The translations under genes and the position numbers were made by a program. This document shows positions 12,761 through 25,182 of a DNA stretch of 64,000 nt, piece after piece. The stretch is from Telopea speciosissima (lineage: Eukaryota; Streptophyta; Magnoliopsida; Proteales; Proteaceae): assembly GCF_018873765.1 (NCBI RefSeq), contig NC_057918.1, positions 60,886,871 through 60,950,870 of the forward strand. The letters run 5' to 3'. Every line of letters starts with the position of its first letter. Positions within the stretch are counted from its first letter, which is position 1. The notes beneath the pieces were generated by a model that had not been told where the DNA came from, searched no databases, and saw only the letters and a list, made by a program, of their open reading frames with translations.

Positions 12761-14511
12761 TGTTTGAGTCAAAATAATAACGCAAGCGTACGGGTCAATC
12801 GTAACTACGAGTCGAACACGAGGAGATATACGCCACTCTATTTAACTAACTTAAAAATAATGCAAAGTGAACCAAATTAAAGTGTTAATTAAACTAATTA
12901 AACTAATGAAAATTAATGCATCCTAACTCATAAGCATCTAACAAGCTTAAGGGATTAAATTACCGTGCTAACACATGAGCATCTAACCTATCAAACTAAC
13001 GCAAATTGAAAGGAATAAAAATGAAGCCACATATAATAACCACATAAAATGGAATAAGAGAATAAAAGTGCATCCACAAACCACAACCATATAAAAAAAA
13101 TAAAAGAAATAGAGGGAGAAGAAGAAGAAGATAGAAGAGATAGAGGACAGGGAGAATGAGATTAAGGGTTTAGAGAATGAGATACATTGATGTGCTTGAA
13201 CCGGATTGAACTTGCTTGCATGAATACTTGAATAAACTTACCATGGCTTCCTCTTCTAAATCTCCAAGTCTTGTCATCAACATAGGAACTTAGACTAGGA
13301 AACTTTAAACTAAAGCTATTACAACCATTAAACTAGACTTATGAAATCAAAACTAAGAACTTGAAAGAACTAATCTTATGAAATCAAAACTAAAAACTAG
13401 AAAGCCAAAAATCACAATTTAGATTAGAAAAGAAGAGAAGAAATTTCACTAATTAATGAGCAAACTTTACAAGAGAGGTAGGGGGTATTTATAGGGGAAA
13501 GGGGAGAAGAAGAGAGAAAAGGAAAGAGGGGGAGGAGCTCCACGATTTTGGGCTGCTCTCCCTCTAAAAATAGTGGAGAGGAGAGAGAGTGTAAGAAGGG
13601 AATCCAAAAATAGGAGAAGATTCTCTTCTCCTTCCTCCTTTACAATGCCTTGGCTCCTAAGAAAAAGAAAAAAAATAGAAAGAAGAAAATACAAAAAATC
13701 CTAGCTACATAAATTTTCTATTTTTAGAAAAGTAAACTTCCAATTCTAACAAGTGCTTCATTTTCTTTGTAGATATCTTCTCCAAGCAATGAGATCAAAA
13801 CATCTTTGACTTTTCAACATTCCATAGGTGAGAAAATATTTTTCAAAATAAATCTATCCCAAGTAGAATTCCAAAAGTGCCCTTGAAAAGTTGGAGATGA
13901 CTAGGATAGTGATGACTAGGATTCCACTCAACCAAATAAAAAAATCCCCAATGTGTCCTCTAAAAATCGTAGGCATTAAATGCAGCCCAAAAAAAATCGT
14001 GGACACCTTGTGGGCCTTCAAAACTATGGAATCTAATGGCAGTGTGGGTCCCTCCATGTAGGTAGCAGTCCTTCTCTCTCTTCAAGAATGGAAAATTGCC
14101 AAAACGGCCCTGTATTTGCAGTAGATCTCCACCATTGCTTAGAAATATCTTCTATAATGTCAAAAATATCCTTGGGCAGTGGTAGAATGACTATGGGCTT
14201 GCACTACAGCTCCTTCCTGACCCATTATCCTTTCTTGGGTTGAAAAGAATAATCAACTGTACGGTGGGCTAGACGAATGCGTACTTGCATTCCGTCACAT
14301 CCAACTTGCTCCAAATTTAGTCCTCTTTACAGCCATGGAAAGAAAAATGATAACTTTACGTGTAACTTGGGACATGCAGCTCCCGATAGTCCAAAATAGC
14401 CCAAAATAGCCCAAAACCTGAAAAGCACAAGAAAGCACCAAAGTAACTCTGTCCAATGTGGTAAAATGTATGCTTTATGTTCTAAGATTTCACACATAAA
14501 TGTGCTCATCA
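12761..14511 (-). repeat. 5' LTR of element B
   Basis: A 1,751-bp LTR with the same TG...CA termini (TGTTTGAG / GCTCATCA on the plus strand) as element A but with many substitutions and indels. B and A are thus different subfamily members or different ages. It ends exactly against copia reverse transcriptase sequence at 14,512. The purine/pyrimidine-rich frame at 13,467-13,694 is not a gene. Confidence 0.92.
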
Positions 14512-15285
14512 ATGAGAAAACAAATCGCACTCCCACTAAACTTTTTGTAAACCCAAGGTTCATCCATGTTCTGTTCAAAACCAAACGATTTGCCTACTTG
14601 ATAAAAAAGGATGTTCCAACTCCTGGAAGCTCGCTTGAGTCCATAAATGGATCTCAACAACTTGCACACTTTGTTCTCTTCACCTTTTGAAGTGAACCCC
14701 TCTGGCTGTTGCATGTAGATTTCTTCATCAAGAAATCCATTTAGAAATGTAGTTTGCACATCCATCTGCCAGATTTCATAATTGTAGTGTGCGGCTATTG
14801 CCAACAAAATCCTGATGAATTTCATCATAGCTACTAGCGAAAAAGGTCTCCTCATAGTCTATATCTTCTTGTTGAGTATAACCTTTTGCTACCAGTCTTG
14901 CCTTGAATCTCTCAACCTTTCCATCTATGCCTCTCTTCTTCTTGAAGATCCACTTACATCCAATGGGCTTTATGCCTTCTGGTGGATCCTCTAGAGTCCA
15001 AACATTAATGGAATACATTGAGTCAATTTCAGAGCGCATGGTTTCCTCCCATTTGGGTGCTTCTACATCTTGAAGAACTTGTTTATAAGTATACGGATTG
15101 TTATCCGAGTCAGTGGTAACCATGTAGAATTCTTCTACAGTCTTAGCTTCTTTAGTAAGAAGTGTATAATGTGTGGGTGGTTTTATGGTCCTCCCATTAC
15201 ATCGCAGCTCTTGAACTATAACAGGTTCGATGGGGTCGATAGTTGGTTCAATTGATGGATTAGGCATTTCAAGTATAGAAGACAT
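14512..15285 (-). pseudogene. Copia reverse transcriptase of element C, N-terminal half
   Basis: The frame 14,776-15,285 shows the copia RT start (APKWEETMRSEIDSM, GCKWIFKKKRGIDG, FKARLVAKGYTQQEDIDYEETF). It is followed after a frameshift by 14,512-14,855 (IRILLAIAAHYNYEIWQMDVQTTFLNGFLDEEIYMQQPEGF in pieces, then LLRSIYGLKRASRSWN). The catalytic YVDD region is not reached, because element B is inserted first. Confidence 0.88.
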
Positions 15286-15366
15286 CTTTTATATGACAAC
15301 AGGGTCGCTTCTCTTAGCAATCAAATCTTCTTCAATGAAAGTAACATGCTTACTAATAATGACTTT

Positions 15367-16498
15367 CTAATTTGCGGGATCAAAGAAATTGTAACCTATT
15401 GTGCCTTTTGGGTATCCCAAGAATAAGCATCTAAAAGAACGTGGCTCCAACTTACTATTTATTTTTTGCTTGCGTACATACGCAAGACAACTCCAAACCC
15501 TGAAGTGTTTTGCGCTGGACTTGCGCCCATACCATAATTCAAATGGGGTTTTGGGTACAGTTTTAGTAGGAACCCTATTCAATATATAGATCGCAGTCTC
15601 TAGGGCATACCCCCAAAAGGATAAGGGTAACTCACTAAAGGTGAGCATGGTTCGAACCATATCTAACAAAGTCCGATTGCGTCTCTCAGATACACCATTT
15701 TGTTGAGGTGTACCAAGATTTGATAGTTGTGACACAATCCCCTCGATCATGAGATATGCTTTGAATTCGTCTGATAAATATTCCCCTCCTCGATTTGATC
15801 GAATGGACTTGCTGCATTTTATCTAACTGTTTTTCAACCTCAGCCTGAAACTCTTTGAACTTTTTAAAAGTCTCTGACTTCTTATGCATTAAGTAGATAC
15901 TACCGTATCTAGAATAGTCATCGGTGAATGTCACAAAGTACTCATAACCATACCTAGCTTGGATGTTAATGGGCCCACACACGTCGGTGTGAATTAATTC
16001 CAACAAACCGTCGGCTCTCCTGTCTTTATTGGGAAAGGGCTTCTTGGTCGTCTTTCCTCGTAGGCATGATTCACAGTTTGGGAATGGTTTGACCTTTAGA
16101 CTTTCTAACAACCCGTCCTTCACCAACCTATTAATCCTGTCTACATTGATATGACATAATCTGAGATGCCATAGGTAAGTAGGACTCACTGGAGCTCTCT
16201 TTCGTTTCAAATTGATATTTAAAACCTCATTCGTTATCAAGGGTTGTTCTAGAAAATACAAACCATTTTGTAAAAATCCAGAAGCAACAAAGATATTATT
16301 ATAACGAATTGAAAGTCTAGTACTAAAAGTAAATACATAACCGTTCGAAATTAACTTTGAAACGAAAATAATATTCCTTTTAAAAGAAGGAACATAGTAG
16401 CAATTATTTAAAACTAAAGATGCAGAATCAAATTCTATGCTATAAGTTTCGACTGCCAACGCCTTGGCCTCTGCTCTAGTGCCCATCTTGAGACACAC
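15367..16498 (-). pseudogene. Copia protease end and integrase of element C
   Basis: From 16,498 leftwards: post-protease region (SIEFDSASLVLNNCYYVPSF), the GAG_pre/zinc-binding domain (LWHLRLCHIN, CESCLRGKTTKKPF), then the catalytic core (LIHTDVCGPI, YFVTFTDDYSRY). The second half of the core and the C-terminus follow in another frame at 15,367-15,750 ([23 protein letters not shown] with the catalytic Glu, [10 protein letters not shown]). A frameshift near 15,790 breaks the protein. The protease active site (SWLVDTGSTVHVC) lies just upstream near 16,560-16,600. Confidence 0.9.
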
Positions 16499-16649
16499 TT
16501 CATTCTTGTCCAGTCTTTTTGTCTATTTGAACCTCTGTATCATATTGCAGACATGGACCGTAGATCCAGTATCCACAAGCCATGAGTTAGATGGTCCAAT
16601 AGACATATTAATTTCAAAAAGGACAAAAACATTTAAATTACCTTCTGAA

Positions 16650-17431
16650 GAAGTATCCTTGTCGTCCGACTTCTTTTTCAAGGAAGCCAGGTATGCACGG
16701 CAGTTACGTTTCCAATGCCCCTCTTTCCCACAAAAGAAACATTTTCCTTCCTTGGGGAGATTTCTTCTTCTGAATTTTCCCGCTTTTTCTTTTATGGGTC
16801 TTACCCTTCCTTTTCTTTCCCTTGTTCTTGGAAGAACTTTCTTTCACCTCGGTGAGGTGCACTTCTGCCTTTTCCTTTTTAATCGCTCTCTCGGCTTCTT
16901 GTAACATATTACCCAGCTCGGTCAACTGAACATCTAACTTGTTCATATTGAAGTTGAAAATAAAGGAGCTGAATGAGCCGGGAGAGATTTAAAAATGACG
17001 TTTCTCTTATACTTCAAGGAGAACTTTTCAGAACCTGAACCCTCCAATTGTTCGAACAGGTTTTGAATTTTCATCACGTGGTCCAAGACCGGAGTTCCAG
17101 GTTCCATCTTGAGACTGTGGATCTTATCCACTAGCTCGTACTCTATGTGGGTGTCTTGTTGGCTATACAACTCCTTGATTTTAGCCATCATATCACCCGT
17201 AAAAGATATTCCCTTGACAGACTCGACAATCGATTGGTCAATGGAATTCAAAATGTATAGTTGGATTTTTGAATCCCTTTGATGGTAGGATTTGAAGATG
17301 CCCACCCTTTCCTTTAGGTGTTCCGCGGTAAATTCAGTAGTACCCTCAGTTCCATCCATATCAGCAGATGGTATAGTGAGAGACTCTTCCGTTAGGACAG
17401 AGTTACGTCCCTCAGCCTTGAGAAGGAGCAT
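16650..17431 (-). pseudogene. Copia Gag of element C
   Basis: The frame 16,943-17,431 carries the capsid-like gag domain (HLKERVGIFKSYHQRDSKIQ, MMAKIKELYSQQDTHIEYEL). It is followed by 16,704-16,946 (Lys-rich linker) and, in another frame near 16,650-16,742, a CCHC knuckle (CFFCGKEGHWKRNC). Frameshifts separate the parts. The start at 17,431 follows the leader. Confidence 0.85.
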
Positions 17432-18986
17432 AATGTTACGATGTCAATCCTCATAATTTGGTTCGATCAATTTTGATTGGGTGATAAGTGACATAAGGGT
17501 GTTGTTGATTGGGGCAGCCATGTCGAAAAGATCTACACATGTACAAGTAAATAAATATCGTGACCATTGAATTTTTATTTTGGGCTAATTAAAACAATGG
17601 TCCTTCATCATTTTTATATCCCTCCATGATGAAAAAAAATGTATTGGAACTCACCAATCCTTGTATGTAAAACTTACCCTATCGGGGATCATCCCAAATA
17701 CGGTGATTGGGTGGACTATTCTGTCCGCCTCCTAGGCTTCCAATGTAATTGGTCACTTGAGTGTCATGTCCATATCCTATCGGCTGACACACACTCAAGT
17801 CATGTGTATTCCTAATGATTCAGAATGAATCATGGCATCATGAGAGATGGTCCACTAATGCAGTGCCCTCCCACTATCCATGTCCATTTCCTATCCAATG
17901 GGAGAAGGTGTAGATCGTATGGTAGTGAGATCCTCATAACGTCCTATCGACTCTATTGTGAGGACCTCATTACCTACCTCTACAGCAATCATCAAAAGGG
18001 GGCCATGAACAAAGATCTACCGGTTAAGATCTATCCATGTCACACATGCTTTTAAAATTGGAGGGTAAACGATCGCACACAAAATATATCGCCATATATA
18101 GAAAATACAACACACAAGGTAACACATATATAAATTGTGGTTATGGGATGGTAGGTTTAGTGAGAATAATAACGTATTATTATTCCTACTAAATCAATAA
18201 TTATTTAATTAATTTAATGTGAAAAGAATTATACATCCAATGCATCAAGTGATGCACAACAAAATGCTTGCCATCCATTGGCATCTCCATGCTTTGTTCT
18301 TTGCATTTTCATGCTCCTTTCTATCTCCTTCCATCATCGTATGTTGGCCTCCATATTTCTTTAAGATCTTCAAAATCTCCATCGATTGAACTTACATAAA
18401 ATAAATAAAATTACAACCTAGTTCTCTATACACTTTTCTTGGGGAAGAAACCCCCTTGGTAAATACAACCCACCATTGGATTGTCGAAGGGGTGGAGTAC
18501 ATAATTTTATCAAAAAGAAAAGGGGGGAGAGAGATAGAGGGGAAAGAGAGCACAACGCACATCACATTCTATATTTCACATAAACAATTAAATACCACCA
18601 TCCATATAGATTTACAAATTAAATCCATTCCCATAACCATCAAGATAAAATAAAAATTCTCCATGATCTAGTCTAATAAGGTAATGATACTTGTGTGGCA
18701 AAATTAGGTGAATGCAAATCACCTACTTAACCATTAAGTGTGAATGCATTCCAAAAATTGAACTAAAAAGTCCAATAAAAACCCATAAAAATTTTTATTA
18801 AAAAAATATTTTTTTTATTTAAATATGAAAAAAAAAAAATAACTATTTTATTTTTCTTCCCTTCTCATATCAATCATAATATAATCAGATCAAAACATGC
18901 GTTCTCTTATTGAAAAAAATAACAACTTTATTCTAAGATCATAGAGAACCCTATTCTATCAAAACCATACTCCAACCATAAACGTA
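17432..18986 (-). other. Long leader of copia element C
   Basis: About 1.55 kb between primer site and gag with no coding potential. Part of it (17,990-18,650) is clearly homologous to 21,781-22,600, the leader of copia copy D. The T/A-rich run near 18,790-18,850 is low complexity. Confidence 0.75.
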
Positions 18987-19006
18987 CAACCAATGCTCTG
19001 ATACCA
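18987..19006 (-). other. Primer binding site of copia element C
   Basis: The complement reads TGGTATCAGAGCATTGGTTG, the standard initiator-tRNA-Met primer site of plant Ty1/copia elements, two bases inside the LTR. Confidence 0.92.
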
Positions 19007-19008
19007 AT

Positions 19009-20372
19009 TGTTGGGAATAAACTCGATGCGCAGTGGAATTTGGAACGAATCAATACTTGTAGTTCATGATCAAGAGTAGGGAAGAAACAATTTCAAAATA
19101 ACATTCATGGTTACCTTAGAGTCACAAGTGAAACTCCTCCTATAGATAATAGGTCTTTCAACTTGTGCAAACTTGGAGATTGAAAAATAGTTCAATACTT
19201 TGAAGTTTGATCAATCCTTGCAATCTTTTAGAAAAACACAAAAATCACCAAAGCCTCTTGAGTTCTCTAACTCAAGTCTCACACACACCACTATAAGAGA
19301 GGGGAGAGAGAGAAATTGTGGGAGGGGGAGAGAGCACTGCCAAAATCGTGGGAGGCTCCTCCCTCTCCCTCTTCTATAGTTTTGGAGATCTTTGGGTCTC
19401 AAGTAATCTCCTTCCATCTTGGTCTTGGCTCAATCTTCCATTTTGGTGTTTTGTGAATCTTCTAATTTTTGCAACTCCAATTTGTTACTAAAGTGAAAAC
19501 ATAGAATCTCAAAAGGGATACAATTTTTCTAAATTATGGTTCATGAGATATTTTCATAATATCTCTTGCTATAATATAAAAAGATATTCAACCATAAATG
19601 TTTTATTCTCCCATATAATACCATGTGTCCTATAAACTCTATATTGTACATAAACCCTTCCACTTTTCTAATATCCCATAATGAATTATAGGGTATGTAC
19701 TTTAATGCTACTTATCCCCAATTCATCATGTACGTTGATCGAGAGAATATGTGATTGCGATCGGACGGTCAAAAAAAACTTTGAAATCAATTCCCAATAT
19801 ATTATATATAATAATTTTTATTGAAAATAAATTTATAAAACATTTTGAATAAACACTGGATCCAGATTTCTGTCCGACCAATCACCGACTTTCTCTCTCC
19901 TAGATATTCACCGTAAACGGGCAGTGGATTCCATGTTGAGAATCCTCTTTGTTTACAATGCGAGATCACGAATTCAGTGTACTGGTTTATAGTCCGATTG
20001 GACATCAACCATTGGCTTACCAAAATCCGTAATGCCACACTGCAACAAATGGGATCTCTCTAGTCAAAGGGCCATCGAGTGGCGAGTAAGTATATCACAC
20101 ACACAACCAGTAGCAATATATAAGGTATACGTGTCAGATTCTCATCTATACACATTCTCGACGTGTACCCACAACCATAACCGAAATCTCCATTTCTTGT
20201 GACATGCGATATGGAAATCATATAAACAGGATGTCCAGTCCCGTTCCCAGTTCAGACAAGTTTTAGGTAAAGACCTATGGAATATTATTATAAGCCTAAA
20301 TAAAATAATAAAGTGTAAAAATTAAATTCAATAATTTAATAATTCGGGTTTGATGGACACACAATTCCAACA
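19009..20372 (-). repeat. 5' LTR of copia element C
   Basis: A 1,364-bp LTR running from TGTTGGGA to TTCCAACA on the plus strand, next to the primer site. It is related throughout to the LTR of copy D at 23,839-25,182, which shares the terminal TCCAACA, the TTGATGGACACA stretch and internal blocks. Confidence 0.9.
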
Positions 20373-20840
20373 GGAGCATGCTCGAGTTCTTAATATCAAG
20401 AAGTTATAAATTGAGTGTGATTCAGCCTCAATCTCGATTCTCGTTCCAGGAATTCATCCCCTTGGTGTGTAAAGCAAAACTGGTTTGGTGTTCATTCTTA
20501 TCTTTTAGCTAATGAATGCAAAGTATCTCACTACTTTAGAGAGGCCAACCCAGTGGCAGACTGGCTGGATCGGCAGCCAAATTGATCGACTCATCTACAA
20601 ATACTTCTTTGCCTCCTTCTATCTAGGAAGAGCTTGTCATTGACGCCCAATGTAAACCGATATTTCGCTTCATCTCTCGATAGCTTTCCTTTTTCTTGTG
20701 TAACCTGATTGTCCCTGTCAGTGATGGCAATGCCGAAGGTGACAGGGTCTTTATAGATGATCTTGACTCATTGAGTTCTTGTTTGTAACTTATTTTTCTT
20801 CATTCTTTAATACAAATGATCTTTTAGCGAAAAAAATAAA
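20373..20840 (+). pseudogene. LINE RNase H remnant and 3' end
   Basis: The plus-strand translation contains pieces of a plant LINE RNase H domain: ARVLNIKKL then IECDSASI, and downstream HYFREANPVADWLDRQPN (the usual motif is HxxREANxxAD.LA). Stops and frameshifts are frequent. After the domain comes a short 3' tail ending near 20,838 in an A-rich stretch, as in a LINE 3' end. The upstream part of the LINE is presumably on the far side of copia C, outside the window. Confidence 0.7.
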
Positions 20841-21780
20841 AGGAATCGCCACCTAGGGTTCGGGCCTAGGACCCAAAGGAGGTAGCCCCATCTGTTGTGA
20901 GTGGAAAGGGTTACACAAGAATCTATATGGTCTCATCAAAGTCTAGGTAAGAGGCCATGTTATAAGAATGAGAAGTTGTTACACACCAATCTCGCCCTAT
21001 AGATTGGTCGTTCTACTTACTAAGGTTCGAACATTCTCCTGTAATAAAATATCCTACACCAACATACAAGGCTAACATATGATTGATTATCATGCACTGA
21101 TTATATCAAAGGAAGTTAATCATGTTATTTCTACGAATGTGCACTAATATTTACACTAAAACATATTACTTTAATGGTCTACATTGTGCCAATATGAAAG
21201 GGCAATGAAGAAATATATACTTGAATCGAACTCAAAGGGATAAAAACAAGGAAGTGTTTTCGATGCAAATGAAGTGTGGAGTATCTCCCGGCTCAGGTGG
21301 AGATAGACAAATGACTTGCCTCTCTTTCGAAGGAAAATAATGTGAGTTTATGTCACTCAGAATATGGATAAAGTAACGGTATCATAAAAAGCTTGGTGGA
21401 ATACCAAAAGGGGTTGATTAGAAACTTCGATAAAAATAAGGTTTTGAGGTGTGAAATGTGGATTTAGATCACTCGGAGTGCAGACAAAGTAACAGTAGCA
21501 TGAATCTCGAGGTGAGGTTCGAGGAATGTTGAGGTGGGTCGAAAGAAGGCTCTCACTCAAAAGTGCAAAAATGATCATAGTGGCACCATTCCCGAGACTA
21601 AGAAATTGATTTTTCAACAATAGGAGGAAACCCTCTATTTATAGAGGACCCTTGGCGATCCACGACACCGCGGTACGGGTGTCGTATTTCGTGGCACCAT
21701 GAAAAGGGGTACCTGCGGCACTGTGGTAGTACGACATCCATATCTGCGATATTATGGGAGTCGTACTATCATCCTCTACA
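20841..21780. other. Unassigned repeat-like sequence, possibly a decayed LTR
   Basis: No gene found. On the minus strand a strong TATA-like CTATAAATAGAGG (complement of 21,631-21,643) lies in it, and the left edge reads as GGTGGCGATTCCTTTT on the complement, a sequence type seen beside gypsy LTRs. Two segments around 21,340 and 21,460 (TCACTC.GA.T, AAAGTAAC.GTA.CAT) are diverged copies of each other. A minus-strand LTR fragment is the likeliest reading but is not proven. Confidence 0.35.
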
Positions 21781-22812
21781 TCCACTATTGATAAGGGGCC
21801 ATGGATATGATCTATCGGTCAAGATTCATCCATATCACACAAGCTTTTGAATAGTTGAGGCCAATCATAGAGGACATGCATATATCATCATATACAACAT
21901 CATACATCATGTGCATATTAACCAAATTAACAATTAATTTTGGTTATGGGATGGCTTGGTTAGTGGAAATAATAATGAATTATTACTCCCACTAAAATAG
22001 AAAATTAAATTCATTCTTCTAATATGGAACCCATGCATCTTATGCATCAATATGATGCCCACAAGTTGCGCAAACTCCATTATTAGCATCTCCATCTCCA
22101 TACGATATCGTATGCGATCCTTCACTTTTCTATACGTCATCAAGTCTCCATCGGTTGAAACTAAAAAAATTAAATTGTAATGTATGTCTATACACTTTCC
22201 TTTCGTAAAGAACCCCCTTGGAGAAACCAACCCACCATTTGGGCTGCCCAAGGAGTGCAGTACAAGACTATATAAAAAAGAAGGGGGAGGAGAGAGAGAG
22301 ATAGAGAGAGCATAACACATCACATCCACATTCCATCCATCACATGAATAATAGCTATCCACATAGATTTAAAATTTAAATTCAACCCCATTACCACAAC
22401 AAATATGAAGAGAGAGAGAGAGAAAGAAAGCACAACACACCACATCGACATTCCATTTATCGCATGAACAATAGTCATCCACAGATTTAAAATTTAAATT
22501 TAATCCCATAACCACAACAAATATAAAGACATAGGGATCCCCATGAAACACAATTATGACATGACACTTCTCACGTGTACAAGAGTGCACATCTTATGTA
22601 CACTAATATGTATCACTAAAAAATAAAATTATGAAATCTAAAATTTTATTCAACAATTCAATCCATTTTGGGTCTCACAAGGATGGGTGAAGATATGGCC
22701 TTCTCCACCCAATTACTCCTCCCACAATAGGTCTTAGTCGGACAAACTTTTGGTGCTAGACTTGTAGCAGGAATGACAGCCAAGGAAATGGAATAATTCA
22801 TTTTCTCTTTGG

Positions 22813-23312
22813 TGTTAGGTATTTGACCGATATGCCAAAAGCTCCGAAGCTGATGGAACGTGTTAAATCAAGTCCTTTAACCTATCCCATACTACGCTAG
22901 TCCAATCTAGGGCCCATACACTAGAGTGGGCCCCATTAGGCACATAACAGACCACCACACTTCCACAGCCGTTGTCCTCGGCAGCTCTCACTCTAGGTAG
23001 CTTTCACTCTGGCAGTAGGTAACCCTTTTCAAGCAACTCCACTCTACTCTAGGATTTTTGCTTGGCGGCATGTAACCCTTTCTTGACAGCTTTCACTCTA
23101 CTCTAGGTAGCCCTCTCTTAGGTAGCCTGTTCCGTGACTCGAACCCGTGATGTGGTGCCTAGCTCTAATACCAAATATTAGGTACTTGACCAATACACCA
23201 AAACCTCTGAAGCTGATGGAACGCGTTAAATCAAGCCCTTTAACCTATCCCATACTAGGCTGGTCCAATTTAGCACTCATACACTAGAGTGGTCCCCATT
23301 AGGCACATAACA
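22813..23312 (-). mobile_element. TRIM (miniature LTR retrotransposon), 500 bp
   Basis: Two direct terminal repeats of 137 bp (22,813-22,949 and 23,176-23,312), starting T[GA]TTAGGTA and ending CACATAACA on the plus strand, surround about 226 bp. The perfect 5-bp target duplication TTTGG flanks it (22,808-22,812 and 23,313-23,317). Two bases inside the right repeat, the complement reads TGGTATTAGAGC, a tRNA-Met type primer site, so the element reads on the minus strand. There is no coding capacity. Near the primer site the complement also has CACGGGTTCGAGTC, which resembles a tRNA B box. Confidence 0.9.
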
Positions 23313-23660
23313 TTTGGGTTCATAAATACCCTCCTAGGTGTATTTTCTAAAATACCAGCAGCCTGCATGTGCGTATGGGCAGGTGCCATGAGAGGGCTGT
23401 GGCCTTGCGGCTAGGTTCATGGGGCTTAAGGGCCATGGAGGTAGTAGGCTTTGCAGTCCATGTGCATGCAATCAGTGTGCCATGTGGCCGAGGCACATGC
23501 GGAGAGAGAGCCTTGTGGCTAGGTTCATGCGGCCAGGGGGCCTGGGTGCATGCAAGCAACAAGCCTTGCAGCCCAGGTACATAATGGGCTTGGGGCCATA
23601 GGGCTTGAGTGCTTTGCAGCCCTTTTTTTATTTTTTTTTGTTACAACCCGGGTGCTTTGC

Positions 23661-23691
<31 letters not shown>

Positions 23692-23838
23692 TGTGTTTAC
23701 ACGAATCAAAGATAAAAAAAAAATAATAATAATAATATATAAAAGTTCCCATCAACCATTGATGGGAAAACATGGAGAACCCTATGCACATCACTCCTTG
23801 CCCGAATACGAACAGAAAAGCGTTGCTCTAATGCTAAT

Positions 23839-25182
23839 TGTTGATTTGAAGCCAATGGCACAATGGAGCGGATTGAAGAACATTACTTTTGCATTCATAT
23901 TCGGAAACATGGTAAATACAAAAAAATTCACATGGGAAGAACCTTGGTTACCTTAGAGGCACAATTGAAGCTCCTTCTATAGAAAGAAGTTCTTCCACAC
24001 TCGAGCAGAAGATGGATCGACTTGTTCAACTCCTTGGATGCTCCGATCAAGTACAATTAAAGTGACACAAATCACCAAAACAATTGGAGTTTCATGAACC
24101 CCAAAAACACTCACCTTACACAAAGGAGGGGGGAGGGAGAGAAAACGTGGGAGAGAGGAGAGGGATTCCAAAATCATGTCATCTCTCTCTTCTTCTCTTT
24201 AATATATAAATCATGTTAGTGCTTGCCTTTTTGTCTTGTGTAAGTGAAGTTTTTAAAATCCTAACTTGCCAACTTTGTGAGAATTGTTCACTTGCTATTT
24301 TGCACAACACCTTTGCTTCTACAATGGGAAGAGGTAGAATCTACAAGGGATCACTATCTCTTTGAATATGACAACAATATGTCGAGGATGTGAATCATAC
24401 TTTCCATATTGAAAAAGATAATTAACCAATTAATAGTCCTAATAATTGTAATGTAAAATTAAACACTTTAATTTACGTATATGATGTTCCACATTTTTCA
24501 ATATCCCATAATGAGTTATGAGGCCTGTATTTAAATACTGTCAAACCCCAACTCATCGTACAAGTACGTTCCAGATATTCTGTGATTACGATCGGATGCC
24601 GTAAAACATTTAAAACAAATTTCAATAAATAATATACATTAAATTTTTATATCATAAAATAATTTTCTGGTACCAGATTTTGGTCCAATCAATCATAGAC
24701 TTTCTCTTTCCTTGATATTTCTGAATTAACGATAGTGGTTAGATTCCATGTTGAGCATCTCTTTCATTAACAATGCGTGATCACATGTCCAGTGCGTCGA
24801 TATATAGTCCGTAGGACTTCAACCATTGGCTTACTGAAACAATGACCCAACATTGCAATTAATAGGATCTCTCAGGTCAAAGATTAGTTGATAGGTTCAA
24901 ATCTCGTCCTCTCACAACTGACAGTAGCACATGCGAGACTCTTAACGGATTCATTTCTATACACACAATATGTGTACCCACATTTATGCACCAAAACTCA
25001 TTTCTGGTAACATTCAATTTGACGACCATATGAACGGGATGACCGCTCCTATCCCTAGTCGGGAACCGTTTTGGGGGTAAACCCATGGAACAACTTGTAA
25101 ACCCAACAAAATACATGTCATGCACGAAATAAAATAAACATTTCATTAATATGAACTGACTTTGATGGACACATATCCAACA
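23839..25182 (-). repeat. LTR of copia element D
   Basis: 1,344 bp from TGTTGATT to ATCCAACA on the plus strand, homologous to the LTR of C (19,009-20,372). The adjacent primer site (GCTCTAATGCTAA at 23,825-23,837) is a decayed version of the tRNA-Met site, so D is an older copy. Confidence 0.82.

Larger units (their letters stand above)
1..14511 (-). mobile_element. Ty3/gypsy Athila-like retrotransposon B (5' part), split by element A
   Basis: Retrotransposon reading on the minus strand. Its 5' LTR is 12,761-14,511, followed by a perfect tRNA-Asp type primer site, a leader and gag. Gag stops at 11,952 and resumes at 1,374, because element A (1,375-11,946) is inserted there with the 5-bp duplication CTATA. 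Positions 1-486 match the gag-to-protease linker of A (about 8,100-8,500). Protease, pol and the 3' LTR of B lie beyond the left edge of the window. B itself interrupts the reverse transcriptase of copia element C at 14,511/14,512. The far boundary and its target duplication cannot be seen. Confidence 0.9.
14512..20372 (-). mobile_element. Ty1/copia retrotransposon C (5' part)
   Basis: Minus-strand element: 5' LTR 19,009-20,372, initiator-tRNA-Met type primer site 18,987-19,006, an unusually long leader of about 1.55 kb, then gag, protease, integrase and reverse transcriptase in copia order. The element is cut at 14,512 by insertion of gypsy element B; the rest (end of reverse transcriptase, RNase H, 3' LTR) lies left of the window. 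The base next to the LTR on the outside is GGAGC (20,373-20,377), half of an expected duplication. It entered a LINE remnant. Confidence 0.92.
21781..25182 (-). mobile_element. Truncated copia element D: leader plus LTR
   Basis: Second member of the family of copia C. The LTR is 23,839-25,182. Inside it lies leader sequence homologous to the leader of C (for example 21,781-21,860 with 17,985-18,065). No gag or pol is present, so the element is truncated at about 21,781 or was non-autonomous. The leader is broken by a TRIM element (22,813-23,312) and holds G-rich degenerate repeats (23,380-23,600) and a long T run (23,666-23,692). Confidence 0.75.

Noticed and set aside
22813-23312. Cassandra-type TRIM with a 5S rRNA promoter in its LTR
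   Set aside because: The 137-bp LTRs show no 5S-like internal control region; only a B-box-like stretch outside the LTR was seen.
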